A stretch of 60,999 nt of DNA. It comes from an uncultured Acidobacteriia bacterium. GTDB taxonomy: Bacteria; Acidobacteriota; Terriglobia; Bryobacterales; Bryobacteraceae. Below the pieces are notes generated by a model. The model made no database searches, was not told where the DNA came from, and worked only from the letters and a program-made list of their open reading frames with translations. Positions 1-10,658 of this stretch are shown here, in pieces; the stretch's first letter is position 1, and each line of letters opens with the position of its first letter. The stretch spans positions 1 to 60,999 of the forward strand of contig CAIKAS010000061.1 in assembly GCA_903825445.1 (NCBI GenBank). Reading direction: 5' to 3'. Position numbers and translations under genes: made by a program.

Positions 1-98
1 CCGGCCGCGTGGAACCGCGCCATGATCTGGTCCGAGATGGTGCTCTTACCGGCTCCGGACATACCGGTCAGCCAAAGTGTGAATCCCTTATGCTGCAT
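1..98 (-). CDS. cysC: Adenylylsulfate (APS) kinase, N-terminus only, cut by window edge
   Basis: Reading the minus strand from ATG at 98 gives a start followed by GFTLWLTGMSGAGKST, the N-terminal strand and P-loop typical of CysC, which phosphorylates APS to PAPS with ATP in the cytoplasm. Only about 32 residues lie in the window. It starts 53 bp downstream of the cysH stop on the same strand, so the two probably form a sulfate-assimilation operon. Whether this is a stand-alone kinase or the N-terminal half of a CysC-Sat fusion cannot be told from here. Confidence 0.85.
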   Translation of the reverse strand, partial: MQHKGFTLWLTGMSGAGKSTISDQIMARFHAA

Positions 99-151
99 AT
101 CCCTCTCGTGGAGTCCCGGCGGTTGCTGCGACGGATCGTCCGAAAGCCGTG

Positions 152-883
152 TCAAACTGCCGTACGTTCCAGTATTTCACGCAGCAATACATCGACGGTT
201 CGTTCTACTTTCCCCTCAGGAGTGAAATGCAGGCCGCACTCTTTCGCTTCGTCGGTTTCCCACCACCATCTTCCGGCTCTCTCATCCTCGCCCGCTGTGA
301 CCGCGCGAGTGCAGGGGTCGCAACCGATGCTTGTGTAACCGGCCGCGTACAACGGATGTTCGGGCAACTGATTGGCTGCGATATAGCTCAACACATCGTT
401 GTGACTCCAGTCCGCCAACGGACAGATCTTCACCGGAGACGAAGACCGGTCTATAACTTCTATGTCGGCGCGCGACTCGCTTTGCGAACGGCGTAAGCCG
501 GCAAAGAACGCCGCGACTGTGCTCAGTCGCTTCGCCAGAGGCCGAACTTTGCGAACCTGGCAGCAGAGCACTCTCTGGGCATAGCTGTCCCGAAACAAGT
601 CGATTCCCTGTGTTGCCACCATCGAGGCAACCTCGGCCGGATCTGGCCTAATGTGTTCCACGCGAATTGAGTATCGCTGCTCGATGGCATCGATCATTCG
701 AAATGTTGCCTGGGGAAGCCGTCCGGTGTCGATGGTCAGGACAGGAGTATTCGGCGCAGCCTTCATCACCATGTCCAGAATCACCACACCTTCGCGCTGA
801 AAGCTGGTGAGGATGGCAACGGAAGGGCCGAACTCGCGCAGTGCGGATTCAACGACCTGAACCGCTGTGGTGGTTTGGGACAT
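152..883 (-). CDS. cysH: Phosphoadenylyl/adenylyl-sulfate reductase
   Basis: A 243-residue protein of the PAPS/APS reductase family, which reduces activated sulfate to sulfite using thioredoxin. It has the ATP-sulfurylase-like start (AILTSFQREGVVILDMV), a CC pair in LCCQVRK, a second pair in IGCDPC, and the C-terminal ECGLH motif with the catalytic cysteine. The two Cys pairs are those that bind the 4Fe-4S cluster in assimilatory APS reductases, so APS is the likelier substrate; PAPS cannot be excluded. The start is taken at ATG 883 (MSQTTTAV). The frame stays open upstream, but that extension runs into the tRNA-Gly gene and reads as typical tRNA-antisense peptide. Confidence 0.93.
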   Translation of the reverse strand: MSQTTTAVQVVESALREFGPSVAILTSFQREGVVILDMVMKAAPNTPVLTIDTGRLPQATFRMIDAIEQRYSIRVEHIRPDPAEVASMVATQGIDLFRDSYAQRVLCCQVRKVRPLAKRLSTVAAFFAGLRRSQSESRADIEVIDRSSSPVKICPLADWSHNDVLSYIAANQLPEHPLYAAGYTSIGCDPCTRAVTAGEDERAGRWWWETDEAKECGLHFTPEGKVERTVDVLLREILERTAV

Positions 884-937
884 CTGCCTATCGGGATGTT
901 CCCAGGCTCGTGCAGGATTCCGGGAAGAAAAAGATGG

Positions 938-1010
<73 letters not shown>

Positions 1011-1133
1011 TTAAAAGCGAAACTTCCATTTTCCCCGACCGCTGGCGGTCTGTCAAACTGGAACGGACATCTCTATCGTACAGCACCCAGGTCGCTCGAT
1101 TCGGTTTGGCTGTCGAGCGTGGCACAATTGGGC

Positions 1134-1610
1134 ATGGCGCAGCGCCTTTCACTACTACTCGAAGAGCTCGTCAAGCGGGAGATGACGGAGCTCCACAAGC
1201 TACCTGAATCCACGGCTGGCGTGCGGCCCAACGGAGAAAACAGTTGGTCTCCGAAGGAAGAATTGGGTCATCTGATCGACTCAGCCGTGAACAACCACAT
1301 GCGCTTTATGAGAGCGTCGATTGAGCCTGAATTTCACGGTCCCACGTATGCTCAGAACGACTGGGTGCGAGCACATGGCTATCAGGAGATGGAGTGGTTC
1401 ACTCTCATGATTTTTTGGGTCCAATACAATATTTTCCTGACTGGCATGGTGGCAAGAATACCTGAAGAAAAGCTACAAACCCTCTGTTTTGTTGGCGCTG
1501 GAGAGCCTGTGGCACTGGAGTTTTTGATCGAAGATTACGTGCTCCATGCGCAGCACCATATCGATCACCTGCTGGGCAGGAAATCCGTGACTGCCTATCC
1601 GCGTCAATGA
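1134..1610 (+). CDS. DinB-like metal-binding four-helix protein
   Basis: 158 residues beginning at ATG 1134 (MAQRLSLLLEELV). Length, helical character and histidine placement fit the DinB/YfiT superfamily: ELGHLIDSAVNNH near residue 40 and HAQHHIDHLL near the C-terminus supply the usual metal-binding His triad. Members include bacillithiol/mycothiol-dependent transferases and many proteins of unknown role, so the reaction is not assigned. The longer frame upstream covers the antisense of tRNA-Gly and is not used. It is transcribed toward dnaA and is probably independent of it. Confidence 0.75.
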   Translation: MAQRLSLLLEELVKREMTELHKLPESTAGVRPNGENSWSPKEELGHLIDSAVNNHMRFMRASIEPEFHGPTYAQNDWVRAHGYQEMEWFTLMIFWVQYNIFLTGMVARIPEEKLQTLCFVGAGEPVALEFLIEDYVLHAQHHIDHLLGRKSVTAYPRQ

Positions 1611-1888
1611 AAATTACTCCCGGACGGCGCCAAAATCCCCAGCTTGTTGAAAAAAAAACAGATGCGATCATCCCGCCTCCGCGCCAAAGTCCGCTCTGTT
1701 CCCGCCAGCACAAAACGCTAATTAAAACGTAGCTGAAACAATCCATTTTTGTGCTAGACTACGACCTGTTCGGAGCATCGCGGGACTCATCGGTACGGCC
1801 CCCATCCTGCACTGACCATGAATAGTCGAGCGAGGCGTGAGCCTCCGTACCTGAGGCCGAAATTCGGCTTCTTGAGGAGATTTTTGTC

Positions 1889-3211
1889 TTGTTGAGCAGT
1901 GACGACCACAAAACGCCCTGGGATCTGATTAAGGAGCAACTCGCCAGAAAACTGAGTGCTGAGAGCTATCAGAACTGGATCCTGCGCGCTCGGTTCGGCG
2001 GCATCGAGAATAAGACTCTTACCGTCGCAGTCCCCGATGAGGGAACGGTCGTTTTTCTTGAAGACGAATACCAGACTCTGATCAACGCCCTTGCCCGCAG
2101 TCTCAATGCGGGAATCGATACTGTGGTTTTCGCGGTGGATAGTTCACGAACATCCACGCACAGCGACCGAGGCGGCAGTACACCCGAACTTGAATCTCCG
2201 ATCACACTCAACCCAAAGTTCACATTCGACTCTTTCGTGGTTGGGGCCTGCAATCAGTTTGCCCATGCAGCTGCCCAGGCTGTTGCTGTCGATCCTTCCA
2301 GACGCTACAATCCGCTCTATCTCTACGGTGGAGTCGGAATGGGTAAGACACACCTCATGCACGCAATTGGCCGGGCTCTGCTCGCCCGCGGCAAGATGCG
2401 CATCATCTACACGACCAGTGAACGCTTCACGAACGAGGTGGTGAGTGGTATCAAGCTCGGACGGATGTCGCAACTCCGTGAGCGTTACCGTTCCGCGGAC
2501 GTGCTGCTGATCGACGATATTCAATCTCTCGGCACCAGAGACCGTACACAGGAAGAGTTCTTCCATACCTTCAACGAACTGCACGATGCTCAGAAGCAGA
2601 TCGTGATATCGAGCGATTGCCAGCCAAAAGACATCACCGGTTTGGTCGATCGACTGCGCTCGCGGTTTGAATGGGGGCTTATGGCCGACATCCAGGCTCC
2701 CGACCTTGAAACGCGAATGGCTATTCTCCAGAAAAAGGCGGAGATCGATGGCATCCAGTTGCCGCCGGAGGTCTGCGCTTTTATCGCCGAAAAAACTAAA
2801 TCCAATGTTCGCGAACTGGAAGGTGCGCTGACCAAGCTTATTGCTTATTCATCGCTTACCCAGACGCCTATTTCGGCTCTCATGGCGCGGCAGGTCCTGA
2901 AGCACCTGGTTGAAAAACAAGAACGCCGGATTACGATCGATTCGATCATCAAGGCCGTCGCAGAAAAGTACGCGCTTAAACCCGCACAGCTCCGTGAGAA
3001 GAGCAATCGCAAGGAGATTGTGGTGCCCCGGCAGGTCGCCATGTACATCACCAAGGAACTCACTCCAGCGTCCTTGCCGGAGATAGGCCGGGCTTTTGGC
3101 GGTAAACACCACACCACGGTCATTCATTCTATCGACAAGATCACGAAAGAGCGGCAGCACGATCCTGAGATGAACAAGTTGATCCACAACGTAATCGATT
3201 CATTCCAATAG
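1889..3211 (+). CDS. dnaA: Chromosomal replication initiator DnaA
   Basis: 440 residues with all DnaA domains: domain I at about 8-75, a short linker, AAA+ domain with Walker A GGVGMGKTH (147-155) and Walker B LLIDDIQS, and a C-terminal DNA-binding domain with FGGKHHTTVIHSI. It opens origin DNA when bound to ATP. The start is a TTG at 1889 (a second TTG follows directly), chosen because GAGGAGA at 1874-1880 is well spaced; no ATG fits. It is followed by dnaN after a 308-bp AT-rich gap. Confidence 0.98.
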   Translation: MLSSDDHKTPWDLIKEQLARKLSAESYQNWILRARFGGIENKTLTVAVPDEGTVVFLEDEYQTLINALARSLNAGIDTVVFAVDSSRTSTHSDRGGSTPELESPITLNPKFTFDSFVVGACNQFAHAAAQAVAVDPSRRYNPLYLYGGVGMGKTHLMHAIGRALLARGKMRIIYTTSERFTNEVVSGIKLGRMSQLRERYRSADVLLIDDIQSLGTRDRTQEEFFHTFNELHDAQKQIVISSDCQPKDITGLVDRLRSRFEWGLMADIQAPDLETRMAILQKKAEIDGIQLPPEVCAFIAEKTKSNVRELEGALTKLIAYSSLTQTPISALMARQVLKHLVEKQERRITIDSIIKAVAEKYALKPAQLREKSNRKEIVVPRQVAMYITKELTPASLPEIGRAFGGKHHTTVIHSIDKITKERQHDPEMNKLIHNVIDSFQ

Positions 3212-3519
3212 GTTTATTTAGATATACACAGATGGGGTATTTTAAAACCTCTGGATCTCTGTGTAAAAAGCGTTACACCGGCTGTTTCACACCGAAGGCG
3301 CAGATTCTTTGCACAACGGAAAATAGCCAGAACATCTTTTTTTTTGTATAATTTAGAGAGACTTCCACATTTCTACAGGTACTACTAATACGGTATTGAA
3401 TATGTATCTATCAATACCCGTCTTAAGAAGCGACCGAGGCCCGATTTCCGGTCTCTCCGGCGTGTGGTGTTTGATGTGTGCGGCAAGTGCGAAAATGAGA
3501 GAGGAGCTGAACGACCCAA
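3212..3519 (+). other. dnaA-dnaN intergenic region: possible oriC and dnaN promoter
   Basis: No gene fits here. It is more AT-rich than its surroundings, with an A/T stretch at 3336-3356. Two 8-of-9 matches to the DnaA box TTATNCACA lie close together in opposite orientation: 3222-3230 (ATATACACA) and 3260-3268 (TGTGTAAAA on the plus strand). A third 8-of-9 match sits inside the end of dnaA (3180-3188). TATAAT at 3347-3352 with TAGCCA 17 bp upstream is a plausible promoter for dnaN. Both roles are inferred; GC skew was not computed. Confidence 0.4.
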
Positions 3520-4626
3520 ATGGAGTTCACAGTCAGTAAGACAGATCTGGCCCGGGAGCTGGGCTTATTGCAGGGTGTTGTCGAAAAGAAGACCACGATT
3601 CCGATTCTCTCGAACGTACTTCTGGAGGCACGTGGAGATCGCCTCTATTTGACCGCGACGGATCTTGAGCTCGGCATGAGAACTTCCTGCCCGGCCAAGG
3701 TTAAGAAAGAAGGATCAGGCACGATTCCGGCGCGCAAACTGCTCGACTACGTCCGTCTGCTTCCCGATGCGGATATCAATGTAAAATTCGCCGACAACCA
3801 CTGGGCCTCTCTGACGTGCGGCCGCTCCCGTACACGCATTGCCGGCATGAGCCGTGAAAGTTTTCCTGAATTGCCGCCCATGCCGGAAACTGTGGCGCGC
3901 ATCCCGATGAAGCAACTCACCACGATGATCTCTCGCACGATGTTTGCGATTTCGATGGAAGAGAGCCGATTTACATTGAACGGCGCATTATTGCTGCTGG
4001 GTGATAAAGGTCTGACCATGGTGGCAACTGACGGACACCGGCTCGCATACACTCATGCAAATACGGCTGGGCAGGGTTCGTATCGTTCACTGGTTCCTCG
4101 CAAGGCCATGACGGAGATAACCAAGCTTTCAGATGGCGCCGATGCGGAAGCACAGGCAGGTTTCTCCGGCGACGATAACCATCTCTTTTTTGAATTCGGC
4201 GTGCGCTTGCTCATCACCCGAAAGTTGACGGGTAATTTTCCAGACTACGATCGCGTTCTGCCGCAGGACAATACGAATATCGCCACCGTGTCTAAAGATG
4301 AGGCGAAGTCCGCAATTGAACGTGTCGCGCAATTCGCCGACGAGCGTTCACGCGCTATCAGGGTGCAATTCACAGCTGGCGAAATTAAAATTTTCGCTTC
4401 ATCGCTCGAGACGGGTGAGTCTGAAGAAAGTGTACCTGCGGAATATTCAGGTCCGGATCTCGAGATCGGTTTCAATGCGCAATACCTTCTGGATTTTTTG
4501 AGAGCTGTTCCTCAGGAACAGGTCGCATTCTCACTGAAAGATCAAAAAAGCGCAGGTGAGTTGCAGCCGGCTGGTGCAGAGGCCCGAGACGAGTATCGCT
4601 ACGTCGTAATGCCGATGCGCATCTGA
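3520..4626 (+). CDS. dnaN: DNA polymerase III beta sliding clamp
   Basis: 368 residues spanning three clamp-fold repeats, usual length for DnaN. Typical stretches include the start MEFTVSKTDLARELGLLQGVV, KKTTIPILSNVL, TDLELGM, MVATDGHRLAY in domain 2 and the C-terminal YRYVVMPMRI. It forms the ring that tethers polymerase III to DNA. AGGAG precedes the ATG by about 13 nt. Position after dnaA is the standard one, but the next gene is gyrB, not recF. Confidence 0.97.
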   Translation: MEFTVSKTDLARELGLLQGVVEKKTTIPILSNVLLEARGDRLYLTATDLELGMRTSCPAKVKKEGSGTIPARKLLDYVRLLPDADINVKFADNHWASLTCGRSRTRIAGMSRESFPELPPMPETVARIPMKQLTTMISRTMFAISMEESRFTLNGALLLLGDKGLTMVATDGHRLAYTHANTAGQGSYRSLVPRKAMTEITKLSDGADAEAQAGFSGDDNHLFFEFGVRLLITRKLTGNFPDYDRVLPQDNTNIATVSKDEAKSAIERVAQFADERSRAIRVQFTAGEIKIFASSLETGESEESVPAEYSGPDLEIGFNAQYLLDFLRAVPQEQVAFSLKDQKSAGELQPAGAEARDEYRYVVMPMRI

Positions 4627-4698
4627 TGTCGTCTCCCGGAGGAGTCCTAACTCCACACTCGGCAAGAACTAATTTTAAAACGTAATTAAGAATTTTGA

Positions 4699-7131
<2,433 letters not shown>

Positions 7132-7152
7132 CGGGCCCTGGTTAACACACCT

Positions 7153-8247
7153 CTACTCTGGTAGGGTGCGCGACAGGATTTCCGGATCAGGGCGGTGCAG
7201 TAGTCGGTACCAGCCTTTCAAGAACTCGTCACCAGTCCAGTATGCAAGGAGTCGGGCCGCTCGCAAGGGTGTCCCGGCCATCCGGCAGAAGTCCATCCGA
7301 TAGCCGATCTTTTCGGCTAATGTGACGGTATTGCCGTCCACTCGCTCCACCATGTTCCTCAGATGGTGTGAACGTAATCCCGACCATAGCCACGGCGTTC
7401 CAAACCCCGTATTGTCAAATTCGAGCGATTCATTCAGGAATTCCTTAGTCGCCAGCGATGCCGCCACAAACAGCCCTGTCTGTCTGTGATGCACGGCCAG
7501 CTCACGCACGCGACTCCGCTCAGTGGCACTGAGCTTCCTTGCCATCGTAACGACATCAAGCAGCCAACGAAGGCGGTGAAATGCATGGGTCGCGGCGTGA
7601 ATGCAGCAGTAGAAGGCTTCATCGGCGGGATCGAGCACGTTTGACTCAAACCCGGTTGGCGACATCCAGGGCAGGGATCGGTCTATCATCGCTTCGGAAT
7701 CCAAACTGAGGCCGGAGGCTCTGAGATCGTAGTGCAACTCGACGCGCGGTGAATCGCCGGTAGACGCAAAGTTCAGGTGGTAGGTCAAACGGTACTGGAG
7801 ACCCCACGGATACGACCCTTCCAAGCGATACCCCAAGTCTTTCATCAATATGGCCGCAGCGCCGACATCCTTTAGTCGGATCAACAAATCCAGGTCATTG
7901 GCTGGTCTGAGGAACGGTACGGCATAGAAACGCTCTGCCAGAAGCGGACCTTTCATGGACACACATGTCAGACCGGCATCCCGAAATGCTTCAACCAACT
8001 TACGGAGCGCGGCTAACCGGCGGGCATGCTGAGCATGGTGAGCCATCAGAACCTGATCGCGCCATGGCCGTTCGTCCTCAGGCAGCCATTGTGAACTGCC
8101 GTAAGCCAGCGCACCAGCAAGCCGGTGGATCTCCGCCAATCGCTTTATTTCCTCCCACAAAGGCCGCTTATCGGCAAAATCTGCGGCCAGCGTCGGAGTC
8201 TTCAACACCGCCAGCAGACTTCTCAACGGCTTGTCGCTTGAAGGCAT
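7153..8247 (-). CDS. Lasso-peptide-associated nucleotidyltransferase (NTP_transf_5-like)
   Basis: 364 residues resembling the uncharacterised nucleotidyltransferase family NTP_transf_5. The core motif is SMKGPLLAERF followed by LRPANDLDLLIRL, i.e. the KG...DxD arrangement binding NTP and metal. Homologues of this family are accessory genes in paeninodin-type lasso clusters beside the HPr-kinase-like enzyme, which fits the neighbours here. ATG 8247 is preferred over GTG 8259 because AAGGGTT precedes it. It is divergent from the precursor gene at 8355, so the 107-bp gap probably holds two promoters. Its substrate is unknown. Confidence 0.75.
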   Translation of the reverse strand: MPSSDKPLRSLLAVLKTPTLAADFADKRPLWEEIKRLAEIHRLAGALAYGSSQWLPEDERPWRDQVLMAHHAQHARRLAALRKLVEAFRDAGLTCVSMKGPLLAERFYAVPFLRPANDLDLLIRLKDVGAAAILMKDLGYRLEGSYPWGLQYRLTYHLNFASTGDSPRVELHYDLRASGLSLDSEAMIDRSLPWMSPTGFESNVLDPADEAFYCCIHAATHAFHRLRWLLDVVTMARKLSATERSRVRELAVHHRQTGLFVAASLATKEFLNESLEFDNTGFGTPWLWSGLRSHHLRNMVERVDGNTVTLAEKIGYRMDFCRMAGTPLRAARLLAYWTGDEFLKGWYRLLHRPDPEILSRTLPE

Positions 8248-8354
8248 AACCCTTACCACAGTACGACATACACCGAAATGAGGGTCGGGCGCTGTATCTC
8301 ACATTCCTGCTCATCAACATACAGTCTTCCGGAACAAGTACCGATAGGACGGAT
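8248..8354. promoter_or_regulatory. Divergent promoter region of the lasso-peptide locus
   Basis: The 107-bp gap separates the minus-strand nucleotidyltransferase start (8247) from the plus-strand precursor start (8355) and must contain outward promoters unless transcription reads through. AGGAC at 8346-8350 is the likely Shine-Dalgarno of the precursor. I see no convincing -35/-10 pair or long palindrome. Confidence 0.4.
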
Positions 8355-8510
8355 ATGCAGTCAACAGAACCTGAGCCGACCGACCAAATAGTGCTGGCCG
8401 AAAGAAAAACCTGGCATGCGCCACGCATACAGATTCTTCGGTTTAGTGAAACAAGCTCAGGAAGCATAGCGAGCCTGCCGGAGAATTCGACAGGCACAAT
8501 GAGCTCTTAG
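8355..8510 (+). CDS. Predicted lasso peptide precursor (A protein)
   Basis: A 51-residue ORF starting at ATG 8355 with AGGAC 5 nt upstream. The leader contains WHAPRI (W20, P23, I25), matching the Y/W-x2-P-x-L/I motif bound by B1 proteins, then ILRFSET with Thr33 at -2 of the expected cleavage site. The predicted core is SGSIASLPENSTGTMSS (17 residues): Ser1 to Glu9 would give a 9-residue macrolactam and the peptide ends in Ser. From memory of the paeninodin precursor, the leader motif spacing, G2, S6, P8, acidic residue 9 and C-terminal Ser all correspond. Starting the core one residue later (G1-E8) would give an 8-residue ring. Kinase, nucleotidyltransferase, B1 and B2 genes surround it. 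Confidence 0.8.
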   Translation: MQSTEPEPTDQIVLAERKTWHAPRIQILRFSETSSGSIASLPENSTGTMSS

Positions 8511-8574
8511 GCCTTAGGGCGGTCAAATCGTGCCCATCCCTCAACCGTGAGACCGTGGTAGATTGATCGTGGGG

Positions 8575-9474
8575 ATGGAGCTGACCTACCGCGCCTTTGG
8601 GCTCACACTTGGCTCGGAGTTGGCGTTACCTGGTCTACCAACCGCCGACGACCAGCCCGACGTTCGAATTCTTCGTGGCCAGATCCCAGTGTGGGATGGC
8701 GAACCTATTGTTCAATATGGCGAACGGTTCCGAATCCGGGGCCAAGAGTGCCTGATTCATTTCGCTGCACATTCGTTCACCGGGTACGTCACAAATGGCG
8801 ACCAAATCCGCTTCGAGTGCGATCCTGCACTGGACCAGATAGCCGGTCTCCATGTCATGGGAAGTTGCACCGGAGCGCTTCTATTCCAGCGAGGTATGAT
8901 CCCGATTCATGGCAATACGATAACCACACCCAAAGGCACTTTTATGGTGGTTGGACGCATCGGTACGGGGAAATCGACTACAACCATGGCTCTGCTGCGA
9001 CGGGGACACCGTCTTTTGGCCGACGATATTAGTCCAGTGTCCTTTGATACCCGCGAAACGCGAATCATTCCCGGCTTTCCGCGCCTGAAACTGTGGAAAA
9101 GCACCTTGGAGCAATTTGGTTTGGATTGTGAATCGTTTCAAAGAGTGCGTCCCGGTCTGGACAAGTTCCACTGCCCGGTTAACGAACAGTTTTGCCCAGA
9201 ACCCCGCAAGTTGGATGCGGTCTATGTTTTGCAGCCAGGTGATTCGCCTGACGTAAAGATCACCCCGCTTTCAGGTATTCAAAGGCTCGAGGGTTTGCGC
9301 GCTCACCTCTATAAAATTCGTTTTCGCGATGCCGTGCGGAACTGGCCGCCGGTGTTGGCGAAGGCTTGCCGCCTGGCAGACGCAGTCCAAGTAAACATCG
9401 TGGAGCGCCCGGCGAACCAGATGACGATAGAAACGGTAGCCGAAGCAATAGAACAAGACTTCTTTCGTCGGTAA
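8575..9474 (+). CDS. HPr-kinase-like lasso peptide kinase
   Basis: 299 residues from ATG 8575; TTG 8563 is an alternative start. The P-loop GRIGTGKST (about 127-135) is preceded by PIHGNTITTP and followed by RRGHRLLADDISPV, the arrangement of HprK C-terminal kinase domains; the rest is the short N-terminal region of the stand-alone HprK-like family. Relatives in paeninodin-type clusters phosphorylate the C-terminal Ser of the precursor, and the precursor 65 bp upstream ends in Ser-Ser. It ends tail-to-tail with the B2 gene, 13 bp apart. Confidence 0.8.
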   Translation: MELTYRAFGLTLGSELALPGLPTADDQPDVRILRGQIPVWDGEPIVQYGERFRIRGQECLIHFAAHSFTGYVTNGDQIRFECDPALDQIAGLHVMGSCTGALLFQRGMIPIHGNTITTPKGTFMVVGRIGTGKSTTTMALLRRGHRLLADDISPVSFDTRETRIIPGFPRLKLWKSTLEQFGLDCESFQRVRPGLDKFHCPVNEQFCPEPRKLDAVYVLQPGDSPDVKITPLSGIQRLEGLRAHLYKIRFRDAVRNWPPVLAKACRLADAVQVNIVERPANQMTIETVAEAIEQDFFRR

Positions 9475-9487
9475 CCTCACATGAGAC

Positions 9488-9952
9488 TTAAAGGGTTTTT
9501 GACGTGAAAAGTGCCAGTGTGGCAAAGGTTGTGCCGACAGCGCCAGTAATCGTGAGGTCATCACCTACCAACCACGCATGAGCAATGAACTGGGAGCCAC
9601 TCCGGGCCATCCCAACGTACATTGTGCTGGCGACGCCGCGGCGGTTCAGCATCCATTTCCCCGCAAGTGCTTTCTCCAGACACATGGCGCGCCAGCATGC
9701 GAGATGCGCGGCCCGTTCGAGCATAGCGCCAATCGGCGCGCCGATATTTGAGATGGAACCCGCAAAAACCGATTCTCCGGAGGCCCGTACCCCGCCGAAC
9801 TGAGCTACCAGGCGCTTCTCCGGCGTTACCTTCACCAGGAACCGCGCCATTGCCAGTGCACTCAGGGACTCGACCAGCAGCGCCCTCTCGCTCCACGACA
9901 TCCGCGTCCAGGACCGAAATCTACGCCGGGATCTTCTCCAGAAGCTTGGCAT
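9488..9952 (-). CDS. Lasso peptide B2 protein (transglutaminase-like leader peptidase)
   Basis: 154 residues of the lasso B2 / microcin J25 McjB C-terminal family, cysteine peptidases that remove the leader. The catalytic Cys is in WRAMCLEKALAGKWMLNRRG (Cys91) and the His in FIAHAWLVGDDL (His125), with acidic residues following at the usual place for the third residue. The N-terminal helix with SERALLVESLSALAMARF is also typical. ATG 9952 overlaps the end of the B1 gene by 32 nt, implying coupled translation; ATG 9901 is an alternative. Confidence 0.85.
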   Translation of the reverse strand: MPSFWRRSRRRFRSWTRMSWSERALLVESLSALAMARFLVKVTPEKRLVAQFGGVRASGESVFAGSISNIGAPIGAMLERAAHLACWRAMCLEKALAGKWMLNRRGVASTMYVGMARSGSQFIAHAWLVGDDLTITGAVGTTFATLALFTSKTL

Positions 9953-10208
9953 CTAAGAGTTGTTCGACAAATGTGCGAATATCCTGCAGGCATTTCGGGG
10001 AATCGACGTTGTATTCCTCGCAGAGTTTGCCGCGAGCCTCGTCGAGCGTCATCTTCTCGTCAATCAGCAGACGCCAGATGTGGGTTCCAATCCCGTCGAC
10101 ACCGTAGTAGAAGCTGGTTTCCAGATTCAGTGCCACCAGCTCGTCCTCAATCTGGTTCGTGGTTACGTGGAAGGGGCAAATGAAATGGTCGTTGTCGCTG
10201 AATTGCAT
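9921..10208 (-). CDS. Lasso peptide B1 protein (PqqD-like RiPP recognition element)
   Basis: 95 residues with the PqqD/RRE pattern: a first strand pair around VALNLETSFYYGVDGIGTHIWRLL, then a helical part (TLDEARGKLCEEY, LQDIRTFVEQLLDAKLL). B1 proteins bind the Y/W-x2-P-x-L/I motif of the lasso leader and deliver it to B2 and the cyclase. ATG 10208 is 7 bp after the stop of the TPR gene and the gene overlaps B2, so TPR-B1-B2 is one operon opposite to precursor and kinase. Confidence 0.88.
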   Translation of the reverse strand: MQFSDNDHFICPFHVTTNQIEDELVALNLETSFYYGVDGIGTHIWRLLIDEKMTLDEARGKLCEEYNVDSPKCLQDIRTFVEQLLDAKLLEKIPA

Positions 10209-10215
10209 GGCAGTC

Positions 10216-10584
10216 CTAACCAAGTAGTGCGAGCGCTCCCTCGAGTTCACTGCGGGTATGGCCGTCTCCGGTGGACGTCGTGACCTCGATACCACGCCGG
10301 TACAGTGCTCTTGCTTCGTCAATCCGGCCGAGTTTCTCCAGCGTCTGGCCGCCGTGAAAATAGCCCGCCGAGTACGTCGGATTGTGCTCCAGCAGAGCCT
10401 GAAACTGCTCGACGGCCGCCGCCAGGTCGCCGACGTTGACATGCTCCATCGCCAGACCGTAGCGGCCAAAGGCACCTTTCGGGTCTTGCTCCACCATCGA
10501 CTTCAGGATCTCGATCCGACCATTTGCCATAGCTACTGCTACTATAGCGTCGAGTCCAGCGACTCCCTGCGATGGCGTGTCCAC
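10216..10584 (-). CDS. Small TPR-repeat protein at the head of the B1-B2 operon
   Basis: 122 residues with about two to three tetratricopeptide repeats (GRYGLAMEHVNVGDLAAAVEQF, SAGYFHGGQTLEKLGRIDEA). TPRs bind protein partners. A second in-frame start, ATG 10530 (MANGRIEIL), would remove 18 poorly conserved-looking residues; neither start has a clear Shine-Dalgarno. Being 7 bp before the B1 gene suggests co-expression with lasso processing, but this family is not a standard lasso component and the link may be positional only. Confidence 0.7.
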   Translation of the reverse strand: MDTPSQGVAGLDAIVAVAMANGRIEILKSMVEQDPKGAFGRYGLAMEHVNVGDLAAAVEQFQALLEHNPTYSAGYFHGGQTLEKLGRIDEARALYRRGIEVTTSTGDGHTRSELEGALALLG

Positions 10585-10658
10585 TCTTCATTCCTACTAC
10601 ACGACTCACGGGATTTTCGGTTCCCGGACTCGCTGATCTACAGGCGCCGCTCGGGGAT

